NCBI RefSeq assembly: GCF_026230195.1 | Contig: NZ_CP036501.1 | Location: 1,612,001-1,676,000 of the forward strand | Direction: 5' to 3' | DNA: 64,000 bases | DNA from: Candidatus Paraluminiphilus aquimaris | GTDB lineage: Bacteria; Pseudomonadota; Gammaproteobacteria; Pseudomonadales; Halieaceae | Shown here: positions 53,329 through 61,424 of the stretch, piece by piece | Numbering within the stretch: position 1 is the first letter of the stretch | Layout: each line of letters opens with the position of its first letter | Position numbers and translations under genes: made by a program | The notes under the pieces: generated by a model | The model's database searches: none | What the model was told of the DNA's origin: nothing | Seen by the model: only the letters and a program-made list of their open reading frames with translations

Positions 53329-56270
53329 AGTGCTTGCCTCGAATTGTCTGGATCATAAAACGGGGTGTCGGTTACCTGCGCCTGTACCTCTCGGGATCCG
53401 TCTGTGCGAATACGGACGGTCGCCCCGGTGCTGGCATCCTCAGGGTGGACATAGGCGAGACCAATGATCTTATCCAAGGTGGGTGAGTACTCGCAGGAGG
53501 TCACAGAGCCAACGATATTGCCCTCGCGAATCACCAAGTGTCCCTCTTTAGGTTTTGGATCTGCAGCGCTCAGTTCGAAGCCCACTAGTTTTCTCTCCAC
53601 CGCCACCTTAGATAGGACTTCAACACTCTTTCCACCGACGAAGAAAGGCTTCTTTTTAGCAATCGCCCAACGCAGCGATACTTCATCGGGTTGCGTCATA
53701 CCGTCGGTATCTTGGCCCACGATGATGTGGCCTTTTTCAAGGCGGAGAAGCCGCTGAGCCTCAACACCGAACGGACGGATACCGGCTTCCTTACCTGCTG
53801 CAATCAGTCGGTCCCACAAAAAGCCAATAAGGGGTGACGGGACATGCAACTCGTAGCCCAGCTCACCCACAAATCCCACTCGCATAGTTCGCGCGGGTAC
53901 GCCCGCCACACTGGCCTCACGGTAAGCGAGGTAAGGAAAGTCGTCCGGCTCAAGACTTATGTCGCAACCTGCTAGAGCGAGTACCTCACGTGACTTGGGC
54001 CCCGCTACATTGACGGCACTAAATGCGCTGGTGACATTGGCAATATCAAGGTCGAGTCGCCACTGCGCATTCCACCGCAGCATGTCTTGGTAGACGCGAT
54101 CTACCCCGCTGGACGTTGCGGTGACATAGAAGTGTTGCTCGCCAATCCGGGCGGCAACACCGTCATCGGCTACTACGCCCTGTTCGTTGGTAAGCACCGC
54201 GTAACGTGTTTTACCAATGGGCTGCTTTACGAAGCCAAAGGTGTAAAGCCGATTCATAAACTCAGCCGCATCGGGCCCACGCAATTCTATACCGCCTAGG
54301 GTGCTGACATCGATAATGCCAACGCCGCGTCGTACGGCGTTGACTTCCTTTTGAATCTGGATCTCGCGCTGCGCTGGACTGCCGTAATAGGCAGGTCGTT
54401 GCCAATTGCCCGCCGGCATCATTTGGGCATTCAATGCGAGGTGGCGGTGGTGCAATGGCGTTCGCCGGAGAGGGTGAAAGCGCCGACCGGCCAGTAAACC
54501 CAGGGGCTCCGGTGCGAGTGGCGGCCGTGCGGTTGTGACGCCCGTCTGACTGACAGAGCGCTGCGTTGCATTTGCGACTAAACGTGCCGTTGGAAGTGCT
54601 GAGTGGCGCCCCTGCGAGGGACCCATACCCACGGTAGAAAAACGCTTTACGAGCTGAATATCGCGGTAGCCCATGCGGGTGGCATTTACGATGTCCTTGA
54701 TCTGGAGGTCCTCGTCAAAGTCGACAAACTCACGACCTTTGGGATGCTTCACGAACGGCCACGGAAAATTAACCTTCTCATCGCATGACGTATCTTCGTC
54801 CACGCCGATCTCGGCCTGTGCAGGGAGGTCAAGCGCTCGCATTGCTTGGCGAGCGGCGTTCCTTCCACTTGCCTCAACGGATGCGAGGGCAAATACGCTG
54901 TTCACACTGCCTGCAAGGTGCAGGCCCTTTGGCAGATTAGACAGCTGGAACTGGGCGGTATCGTCGTCATAACTCAGAGAAGCCCCCGCTTGGCAGGCCA
55001 GCTGATAGGCGGGCATGAAGCCTGCCGACATGGCGAGGACCCCGCAGCGAATCGTAGCGAGCTTTTCTCCTACATCTGATGTGGCATCAAGTTTATGGAC
55101 GTCCACCTCAGACAAAGCGTGGCCTAGGGCGTCGCTTCGTGCCTCAAAAACGGCTGCGTGCGAGTAGACCGTGATATTGCGCTGAATCGCCTGAGCAAGG
55201 AGCTCTCGATCGTCAGGGGTTTCACGAAGGTCGATGATGCCACCTACAGACGCGCCACCATCTTGGCTACTGAACGCTGTTCGGTACGCGTGGTCATTAC
55301 CCGCTAGCACGACAATAGGGGCCTCAGGAATGACCCCGTATAAACGCGTCAGGCGATCGAGGGCACTGCACAGAACAACGCCTGGTAAATCATTATTCCG
55401 GAAAACGACATGCTGCTCACTGGCGCCTGTTGCCAGAATGGTTTGCTTCGCTCTGAGTTTGACGAGTCGCTTGCTTTGAAGAATCGGCAGGTAATGGTCG
55501 CTAAACCACGCATTGCAGGTGGACGAGCGGAAGACACGTATACCTTCGTGTGCTTCAACAGCCTCAACTAAGGCATTGCGCGCGCTTTGCGTTGTTTCGT
55601 ATGTCGCCTCATAAGATGACCCACTTGCACTGAAGGATGCATACCCAAACGCGTGGTAGTTAAGTGAGCCGCCCAGGTGCGCCTCCTGCTCGATCAACGC
55701 AACCTGTGCGCCGGCATTGGCCGCGAGCAAGGCAGCGTTTAGACCCGCTGGCCCACCGCCAATGACTGCAACATCACAAAAGACGTAGGTTTTATCGTTG
55801 TACGGCGCCTCAACCGATAAATTACTCACGCCTAACCCGGCCGCTTTCCTGACAATGGGCTCCCAATAGGCCCAGATGCCACGCGGCTTAAAAAACGCTT
55901 TGTAGTAAAAGCCCACAGGCAAAAATCGACCGACCCAGTCGAGCGCCCGAGATAGATCAAACCGCAGACTCCCTGTGTAGTTTTGCCCTGTTACACACAG
56001 ATCATTCTCTGCAGACAGGTGGTCGGCTAGCACGTTGGGCGCTTTGGATGTTTGCACGAGGCTATTGGCGTCGTGCCCACACAGTGTCAGTGGCCCTCTG
56101 GGTCGGTGATACTTGAAAGACCGAGATTGGAGCCAATAATTATTGGCGAGCAGCGCCGAGGCAACTGAATCACCCTCTAAGGCTTTGATTGCCTGCCCTT
56201 CGAATGTAAATCGCACAGCCCTTGAAGGGTCGATCCACTGCCCAAAGTATTCGTTACTCAAACGCTTCAT
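53325..56270 (-). CDS. soxA: Sarcosine oxidase alpha subunit
   Basis: A 981-residue alpha chain. N-terminal ferredoxin-like part (FTFEGQAIKALEGDSVASALLA; RSFKYHRPRGP), central NAD/FAD region with VIGGGPAGLNAALLAANAGA (~169-188) and TILATGASEQHVVFR, a C-terminal GcvT-type folate-binding domain from about residue 600 (RRGVGIIDVSTLGGIELRG; GFVGELGYELHVPS; AQRLLRLEKGH). The complex oxidatively demethylates sarcosine or a related N-methyl amino acid and passes the C1 unit to tetrahydrofolate. Overlaps soxD by 4 bp at its start and soxG by 4 bp at its end. Confidence 0.92.
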   Translation of the reverse strand: MKRLSNEYFGQWIDPSRAVRFTFEGQAIKALEGDSVASALLANNYWLQSRSFKYHRPRGPLTLCGHDANSLVQTSKAPNVLADHLSAENDLCVTGQNYTGSLRFDLSRALDWVGRFLPVGFYYKAFFKPRGIWAYWEPIVRKAAGLGVSNLSVEAPYNDKTYVFCDVAVIGGGPAGLNAALLAANAGAQVALIEQEAHLGGSLNYHAFGYASFSASGSSYEATYETTQSARNALVEAVEAHEGIRVFRSSTCNAWFSDHYLPILQSKRLVKLRAKQTILATGASEQHVVFRNNDLPGVVLCSALDRLTRLYGVIPEAPIVVLAGNDHAYRTAFSSQDGGASVGGIIDLRETPDDRELLAQAIQRNITVYSHAAVFEARSDALGHALSEVDVHKLDATSDVGEKLATIRCGVLAMSAGFMPAYQLACQAGASLSYDDDTAQFQLSNLPKGLHLAGSVNSVFALASVEASGRNAARQAMRALDLPAQAEIGVDEDTSCDEKVNFPWPFVKHPKGREFVDFDEDLQIKDIVNATRMGYRDIQLVKRFSTVGMGPSQGRHSALPTARLVANATQRSVSQTGVTTARPPLAPEPLGLLAGRRFHPLRRTPLHHRHLALNAQMMPAGNWQRPAYYGSPAQREIQIQKEVNAVRRGVGIIDVSTLGGIELRGPDAAEFMNRLYTFGFVKQPIGKTRYAVLTNEQGVVADDGVAARIGEQHFYVTATSSGVDRVYQDMLRWNAQWRLDLDIANVTSAFSAVNVAGPKSREVLALAGCDISLEPDDFPYLAYREASVAGVPARTMRVGFVGELGYELHVPSPLIGFLWDRLIAAGKEAGIRPFGVEAQRLLRLEKGHIIVGQDTDGMTQPDEVSLRWAIAKKKPFFVGGKSVEVLSKVAVERKLVGFELSAADPKPKEGHLVIREGNIVGSVTSCEYSPTLDKIIGLAYVHPEDASTGATVRIRTDGSREVQAQVTDTPFYDPDNSRQAL

Positions 56271-56563
56271 GCGTCGCGCTCACTGACAGAGAACTCAACC
56301 CGATCTTTGAATATCTCCTCCGGGGGATAGGTGCGAATAATCTCATCGGTCACGTTATGTCGCTCGGCAATGAACCAGTAGCTACTCGGGCTATGAAGCC
56401 ACCATTCGGTAACAATTCCAGTGTCATTTTCTTCATAGAAGACGTATCTCGCCCAGTCTTTATCCGAAACATCATGAACGTCGGGCATCGCCTTAACCTG
56501 CCCGCCGTAGACAAATTCACTGATATTTCGCGGCCCGTTTAGTGGACAGTTCATGATCTTCAT
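56267..56563 (-). CDS. soxD: Sarcosine oxidase delta subunit with degenerate zinc site
   Basis: A 98-residue SoxD-like chain, of usual length. The family binds zinc through Cys6, Cys9, a His and a Cys in HxxGC. Here Cys6 and His57 are kept, but position 9 is Asn (CPLNGPR) and the last ligand is Ser61 (HSPSSYW). The rest of the pattern (SEFVYGG; DWARYVFYEEN; EWWLHS) is normal. The zinc site is therefore probably lost, which marks a divergent subgroup and may go with a different substrate. ATGA overlap with soxA. Confidence 0.85.
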   Translation of the reverse strand: MKIMNCPLNGPRNISEFVYGGQVKAMPDVHDVSDKDWARYVFYEENDTGIVTEWWLHSPSSYWFIAERHNVTDEIIRTYPPEEIFKDRVEFSVSERDA

Positions 56564-56571
56564 TGACTACC

Positions 56572-57819
56572 TCAGTGACTCGCCGCCGTCGCGCCCATTT
56601 CATTAACCTGTTTAAACCGGTCAAACCGCGATAACTCGAAGGGCTTGATCAGCTCCGGCACTTTCCCACCACTCGCTACGAGCTCGGCCATTGTTTTTCC
56701 GCAGATAGGTGTGGCTTTAAATCCCCAAGTGCCCCAGCCCGCATCGATGTAATAATTTTCCACCGGGCTCAAGCCCATGATCGGGCTGTAATCCGTTGTC
56801 ATGTCTGTGATACCCGCCCACTGTCTTAGCAGCCGCATTTCACTTAAAAATGGGAACATTTCGACGGCGCTAGAGAGCAAACTCTCCTTCAATGGTAGCG
56901 ACGCACGGCTGTTGTAGAGCGGGTAGGGGTCCGAGCCTCCGCCGATGACTATTTCCCCCCGACTGGTTTGCTGAACGTAGCAGTGCAGGGCCGAGGAACT
57001 GACGAGAGGCGTCAGAAAAGGTTTCACGGGTAAGGTGACCATCGCTTGCAACGGGTAGGCAACAAGCGGAAGTTCAAATCCGGCTTTTCGTGCCATCGGG
57101 GCACTGTGCCCGGCGACAGCTTGAATCACTACACCGGCCTCTATGGGACCTCGGTTCGTATCCACACCCGTGACACGGCCACTCTTCACGTGTACGCCGG
57201 TGACTTCGGTCAGCTGGTGTAACTCAGCACCGCGCTGCGTTGCGCCCTTTGCGTACCCCCAAGCTACCGCGTCGTGGCGCGCTGTGGCGCCATCCTTGTG
57301 CCACAAACCGGCGAGCACGGGAAGATTAGCAGGATTGAGATTCAGCGTTGGCACAAGCTTGGCGATATCGGCCGGATCGATTAGCTCGGTTTGCCCACCA
57401 AAGTGTTTGTTTACCTCAGCTCTTTGTCGGAACGCGCGAACCGTAGCGTCGGTGTGCGCGAGGGTAAGCTGACCTCGCTGTGAGTACATGATGTTGAAGT
57501 CAAACTCATTCGAGAGTGCCTCATATAGCTTTACCGAGGCACTGTAGAACTTAACGCCTTCTGGAGTGAGGTAGTTGGAGCGAATGACGGCCGTATTTCT
57601 CGCCGTATTGCCGCCACCAAGATAGCCTTTCTCGAGAACCGCGACATCAGTGATGCCGTGATATTTTGCCAGGTAATAGGCAGTAGCGACTCCGTGGCCA
57701 CCGCCGCCAATGATGACGACATCATAACGACGCTTGAGCGCCGTTGGGGCCGGCAGGTCGGCGTCTTTTTCGAAAGGGTAGTCCTTTGATAATCCGTATT
57801 TAAGGAGGCCAAACGGCAT
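56572..57819 (-). CDS. soxB: Sarcosine oxidase beta subunit
   Basis: A 415-residue flavoprotein of the DAO family: FAD motif VVIIGGGGHGVATAYYLAKY (34-53), GGNTARNTAVIRSNY (68-83), and His182 in ATARHDAVAWGYA, which matches the His that holds covalent FMN in heterotetrameric sarcosine oxidase. C-terminal QWAGITDMTTDYSPIMG and GWGTWGFKATP are typical. It carries the amine-oxidising active site. It begins the soxBDAG run, 81 bp after the DUF3726-like gene; AAGGTC lies 9 bp before the ATG. Confidence 0.92.
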   Translation of the reverse strand: MPFGLLKYGLSKDYPFEKDADLPAPTALKRRYDVVIIGGGGHGVATAYYLAKYHGITDVAVLEKGYLGGGNTARNTAVIRSNYLTPEGVKFYSASVKLYEALSNEFDFNIMYSQRGQLTLAHTDATVRAFRQRAEVNKHFGGQTELIDPADIAKLVPTLNLNPANLPVLAGLWHKDGATARHDAVAWGYAKGATQRGAELHQLTEVTGVHVKSGRVTGVDTNRGPIEAGVVIQAVAGHSAPMARKAGFELPLVAYPLQAMVTLPVKPFLTPLVSSSALHCYVQQTSRGEIVIGGGSDPYPLYNSRASLPLKESLLSSAVEMFPFLSEMRLLRQWAGITDMTTDYSPIMGLSPVENYYIDAGWGTWGFKATPICGKTMAELVASGGKVPELIKPFELSRFDRFKQVNEMGATAASH

Positions 57820-57900
57820 TGAGCACGACCTTATAACTTGCGTTATTTTTTTTTGATGTTAGCTGAATCTCTTCCGAAAACCTTTTCATTTTTGCAGTAT

Positions 57901-58656
57901 TTAGTCTGCAGGGCCTGCGCCCAAACGTGAGCTAGACGTAGACGCTACCAAGGTTAATTTTGCAAGGCCCTGCAGCTGCTCCCAAAGCGCGGTGTCGACC
58001 GTTATGCCGTCACGTTCTGTTTTGGATCGGACCTCTAAAAGGTCGCTCTCATCATGACGCGCCAAGAGGTCGTATTCATATTCGGAGCGCATGGTGGGCA
58101 ATAGGTCGACGTGATTGGCCATCACGACTGTAATACCTGTATTGGCTTTGTTTTCATCAGGAAGTTCCGATACCGCATAGATTCGAATGGACGGTACCGT
58201 CGAGCTCGCTCGGAACCCAATAACCTGTTCGGTTAGCGGCGTCTGCGAATTGCGCCAAAATGCCGTGACGTTCATACCGCGATTGGCGAGACGTGCGAGA
58301 TATCCCATGACCAGCTGGCGTTGGCGACATTGTCTGATTTTTAATACGGAAAAGCCGCGTGCTCGTGCTTGAGTAAATGCCAGCTCAAGAGGCAAGTGAG
58401 AGCAAGCTAGAACGCTCACATTGTGCGCATCAAGCACCGTAATGTCCGTATCCTTATACAGGATGTCGGGAGGTGAGTAAGGGTGCTCAAGAGAGTATTG
58501 CTCGAGCGCTTCTTTGAGTGTCTTAACACCGTCGAGTCCAAAGCTCTCCATCCAACACAGCATGTCTGCGGCATCGGTAGCTTGCCCGTCCGAGAAGCCC
58601 AAGCCAATAAAGGCTTTCCAGGAAAGTGAATGGAGTTCGTTAAAGGAAACTTTCAT
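57901..58656 (-). CDS. DUF3726-like protein of unknown function
   Basis: A 251-residue soluble protein, probably DUF3726 (from memory, moderate certainty). Its first ~45 residues (FNELHSLSWKAFIGLGFSDG, then ATDAADMLCWMESFG) look like the N-terminal helical part of Ldh_2-family dehydrogenases, but the catalytic NAD-binding core is absent. No signal peptide, membrane span or known active-site motif is seen. Its ATG overlaps the stop of the 576-residue protein gene by 4 bp, so the two are translated together, upstream of soxB. A role in assembling or regulating the SOX-type oxidase or processing its substrate is possible but unproven. Confidence 0.7.
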   Translation of the reverse strand: MKVSFNELHSLSWKAFIGLGFSDGQATDAADMLCWMESFGLDGVKTLKEALEQYSLEHPYSPPDILYKDTDITVLDAHNVSVLACSHLPLELAFTQARARGFSVLKIRQCRQRQLVMGYLARLANRGMNVTAFWRNSQTPLTEQVIGFRASSTVPSIRIYAVSELPDENKANTGITVVMANHVDLLPTMRSEYEYDLLARHDESDLLEVRSKTERDGITVDTALWEQLQGLAKLTLVASTSSSRLGAGPAD

Positions 58657-60383
58657 GGTGCGGCTTGGGAGCGGGAGTGCTCAGGTGCAAGGGCAAAGCT
58701 CCAATCGTCGAAGTCGACCAGATCGACAGGTTCAGCGTTAAGCTCTGAGATCAGCGGAGCACCTTGAAAGAATGTGACTCGAACCCAACGCTCACCCTTT
58801 GGGTCGAAGCGTTGAGCACCCAAAAACGAGAGCTTCGTGCGTAATAGGTGCATCGGTTTCATGTCACGATGCCAGAGGTTTGCTCGAATTTCGCCGTAGG
58901 CGGATACGGCCATGGTTTGTATGCGACGAATAATGTCGCTGTCACGGGGATTGGCCATCAGGAAGTCGATAGTAAGTGCAGTGGGGTCCTCTTCAAGATG
59001 CCTATCTAAGTTTGCATGCACACGCTGGATGCGGGGACCGATAGCGATCGAGAGCTCTTTCTCTTCACCTTCATCAAGACCCCGGACACCCAATCTAGGT
59101 TCTTCCTTCTCGATGGAGCGATACCAAAACCAAAAGCGCTCATCAGGCGCCGTTAAATCCACCTGAAGCGCCCAATCCATATGCGTTTCGATCAGTTGCT
59201 TGAGCTGTATTAAGGGCATATCTGGAATCAGATCTAAGGACTCCTCTGCCGCCATGTAGTCTTCAAGCGCATCCGCGTGGTCTGGGTATAGTTCAATGAG
59301 AAGTGTGTTGATGAGCTCTTGGGTTTCCACCGTGAATGCGGCCTCTGCCCAGTCTGTAAGCTGTAACCACAGGTCGCTCTCTGGGGATACTTGATCAAGC
59401 CACGCCGTCGCCATGGATAATTCGTTAACCACATCCACATTTTTGGCGCGTTGATCGGCGTCCTCGATGTCGCATTCCTGCAGGCTTTGAATTGCGCGTC
59501 GCATGAGTGCAAGTAATTGCGCTTGAGACTGCTCATCGGCCACTTCTTGCTTGGTCAGGCTCAGTGCCGTCTCTCGCATATGAACCCACTGGTTAATGAG
59601 CAAGGGATGGTTGATGAGAAAGGGCGCCATGCCCAAACCCGTAGAGTTACCGATGCCAACGTACCGTTTTAGCTCGTCTGACAAGGGCACAGCGCTCGGG
59701 CTCTTTTGCCGCGCGATGTGCTCGACTTGATCGATGGAAAACTGGCGCAGTACATAGACCGCAGTCATTTGTGCAGAGAATGGCTGCCTGAAATCGGGGT
59801 TTTGTCGCAGTCTCGCAAAGTCAGCGATACCAAATTTCCCATTTCCGTAAACGGCCGTTGTTCGGTAGAGATACCCTGCAGTTTTGAGTAAGGATTCACA
59901 CGGTTGTTGCCCTTGACTCAGCTGCTCAACGAAGGAAGAAAAATTTCGCATACTGCGGTTAGCGCGGGAGATGACGAGCAAATTCGAGTGTTGTCGACCG
60001 GCTTCCTGCAACGGTACATTTTCCGCTAGCGATGCCATCAACTCATCTTCAACATCACCCTCAACGAGACCAAATGTAAGGTCCCAAGCTTCAGCGATCA
60101 CACGGTCGGAGCGATTGGCATCGTCTAGGTATCGAGAAAAAATAACCACGTGGTATCGCGCCTGCGGTGTCTGTATCCGATAGATAACTTCACCGTACCC
60201 ATTGGCGTCCAAATCGAAACGCGTCTGTGTCACTTGCCAGCGCTGTCTTCCCATTTTACGAATGAGCGAGCGCGCGAAACTCAATCGACTACTAGAGAAC
60301 GCACCTAAACGTGGCAGCTCCATAACCGATGACGGCGGTCTGAGCCATAGATTGGTAGGTTGTAATGAAGGATCAAGATTCAC
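58653..60383 (-). CDS. Uncharacterised 576-residue protein in SOX operon
   Basis: I do not recognise this family. The protein appears cytosolic: no signal peptide or membrane span. It is rich in Trp, Arg and acidic residues. Segments that look conserved are YHVVIFSRYLDDANRSDRVI then AEAWDLTFGLVEGDV (~residues 77-112), YRTTAVYGNGKFGIADF (~172-188), a helical acidic middle (290-400), and MPLIQLKQLIETHMDWALQV. It is placed between the dipeptidase (18 bp) and the DUF3726-like gene (ATGA overlap), inside the ald-pepM19-sox operon. A substrate-specific enzyme or assembly factor is a guess. Wholly in one frame with codon use like its neighbours. Confidence 0.85.
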   Translation of the reverse strand: MNLDPSLQPTNLWLRPPSSVMELPRLGAFSSSRLSFARSLIRKMGRQRWQVTQTRFDLDANGYGEVIYRIQTPQARYHVVIFSRYLDDANRSDRVIAEAWDLTFGLVEGDVEDELMASLAENVPLQEAGRQHSNLLVISRANRSMRNFSSFVEQLSQGQQPCESLLKTAGYLYRTTAVYGNGKFGIADFARLRQNPDFRQPFSAQMTAVYVLRQFSIDQVEHIARQKSPSAVPLSDELKRYVGIGNSTGLGMAPFLINHPLLINQWVHMRETALSLTKQEVADEQSQAQLLALMRRAIQSLQECDIEDADQRAKNVDVVNELSMATAWLDQVSPESDLWLQLTDWAEAAFTVETQELINTLLIELYPDHADALEDYMAAEESLDLIPDMPLIQLKQLIETHMDWALQVDLTAPDERFWFWYRSIEKEEPRLGVRGLDEGEEKELSIAIGPRIQRVHANLDRHLEEDPTALTIDFLMANPRDSDIIRRIQTMAVSAYGEIRANLWHRDMKPMHLLRTKLSFLGAQRFDPKGERWVRVTFFQGAPLISELNAEPVDLVDFDDWSFALAPEHSRSQAAP

Positions 60384-60401
60384 GTTTGAATGCCGCTCGA
60401 G

Positions 60402-61409
60402 CTATGGGTGCTGTAAGAAAGGTGATGCCGGAGTCGCCGCGCGATTAAGCAAAGATACCCAATTTCCACCCATGATTTGACTGAGTTCCCCGTCCGAAAA
60501 CCCGCGCTTAGAAAGCGCATCGGCGATACCGGGGAAGTCCCGATTATCACCAAACCAAGAGAGGCTATCGGGCCATCCTGAATTGGACGATGAGCCCTCA
60601 CCGTAATCCATGGTCTTCGACCAGCGACCATTTCGCATCCACTCAAGTACAGTCGTAGGCTGGCTTTGGCAAAGATCAGAGCCAAGGCCGATACGATCAA
60701 TGCCCATACGCTCTGCAGTCCATACAACCATGTCGCAAAAGTCATCGAGCGTACATTTGGGACCGTTTTTTAAGTGGAATGGATACAGTGAGAACCCCAA
60801 AATTCCCTCGTTGGCTGCGATTGCGTCGATGACCTTGTTGGATTTATTTCGAAGCGCTGGATGGAAGTGACTTGGGTTTGCATGGGAGACAATGACGGGG
60901 CGCTCTGAGTAGTCAATCGCCTCAAGCGTTGAACGCTCGGCGCTGTGAGACATATCGATCACCATGCCGACGCGATTCATTTCTTTAATGACTTGCTTGC
61001 CAAAGCGGGTAAGGCCGCTGTCTTCGTCTTCGTAGCAGCCGCAAGCTAACAGGCTTTGGTTGTTATAGGTCAGTTGCATGATCATCAGACCGAGACGACG
61101 CATGACCTCAACAAGCCTGATTTCGTCTTCAATAGGGGAGCAATTCTGTGCGCCGAAGATAATGCCGATTCGCCCCTCGGCCTTAGCCAGCGCTATGTCA
61201 CTGGGCTCATAGACAGGTCGGATGAGTTCAGGCATTGATTCAAAGCGCTGGTTCCATTCTCCGATTCGTGTCAGCGTTTCCCGCGTGTTCTCGTGGTAGG
61301 CAATGGTGACGTGTACACAGGTGAGACCGCCTTCGTGCATTTGCTCAAAGATCTCGCGCGACCACGCCGAGTATTGCAATCCATCGATGACTGTCCAATC
61401 TTGATTCAC
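60402..61409 (-). CDS. Membrane-dipeptidase-family (M19) enzyme
   Basis: A 335-residue renal-dipeptidase-fold metalloenzyme without signal peptide. It is of the subgroup linked to betaine/dimethylglycine loci in Pseudomonas (PA5396-like): IDGLQYSAWSREIFEQM, MQLTYNNQSLLACGCYE, MVIDMSHSAERSTLEAI, VIVSHANPSHFHPALRNKS, and IGLGSDLCQSQP with the active-site Asp. M19 enzymes hydrolyse dipeptides or similar amides. In this operon it may release an N-methylated amino acid from a conjugate for the SOX-type oxidase. It follows the aldehyde dehydrogenase by 15 bp. Confidence 0.86.
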   Translation of the reverse strand: MNQDWTVIDGLQYSAWSREIFEQMHEGGLTCVHVTIAYHENTRETLTRIGEWNQRFESMPELIRPVYEPSDIALAKAEGRIGIIFGAQNCSPIEDEIRLVEVMRRLGLMIMQLTYNNQSLLACGCYEDEDSGLTRFGKQVIKEMNRVGMVIDMSHSAERSTLEAIDYSERPVIVSHANPSHFHPALRNKSNKVIDAIAANEGILGFSLYPFHLKNGPKCTLDDFCDMVVWTAERMGIDRIGLGSDLCQSQPTTVLEWMRNGRWSKTMDYGEGSSSNSGWPDSLSWFGDNRDFPGIADALSKRGFSDGELSQIMGGNWVSLLNRAATPASPFLQHP

Positions 61410-61424
61410 AAAATGGCTCCGGAG

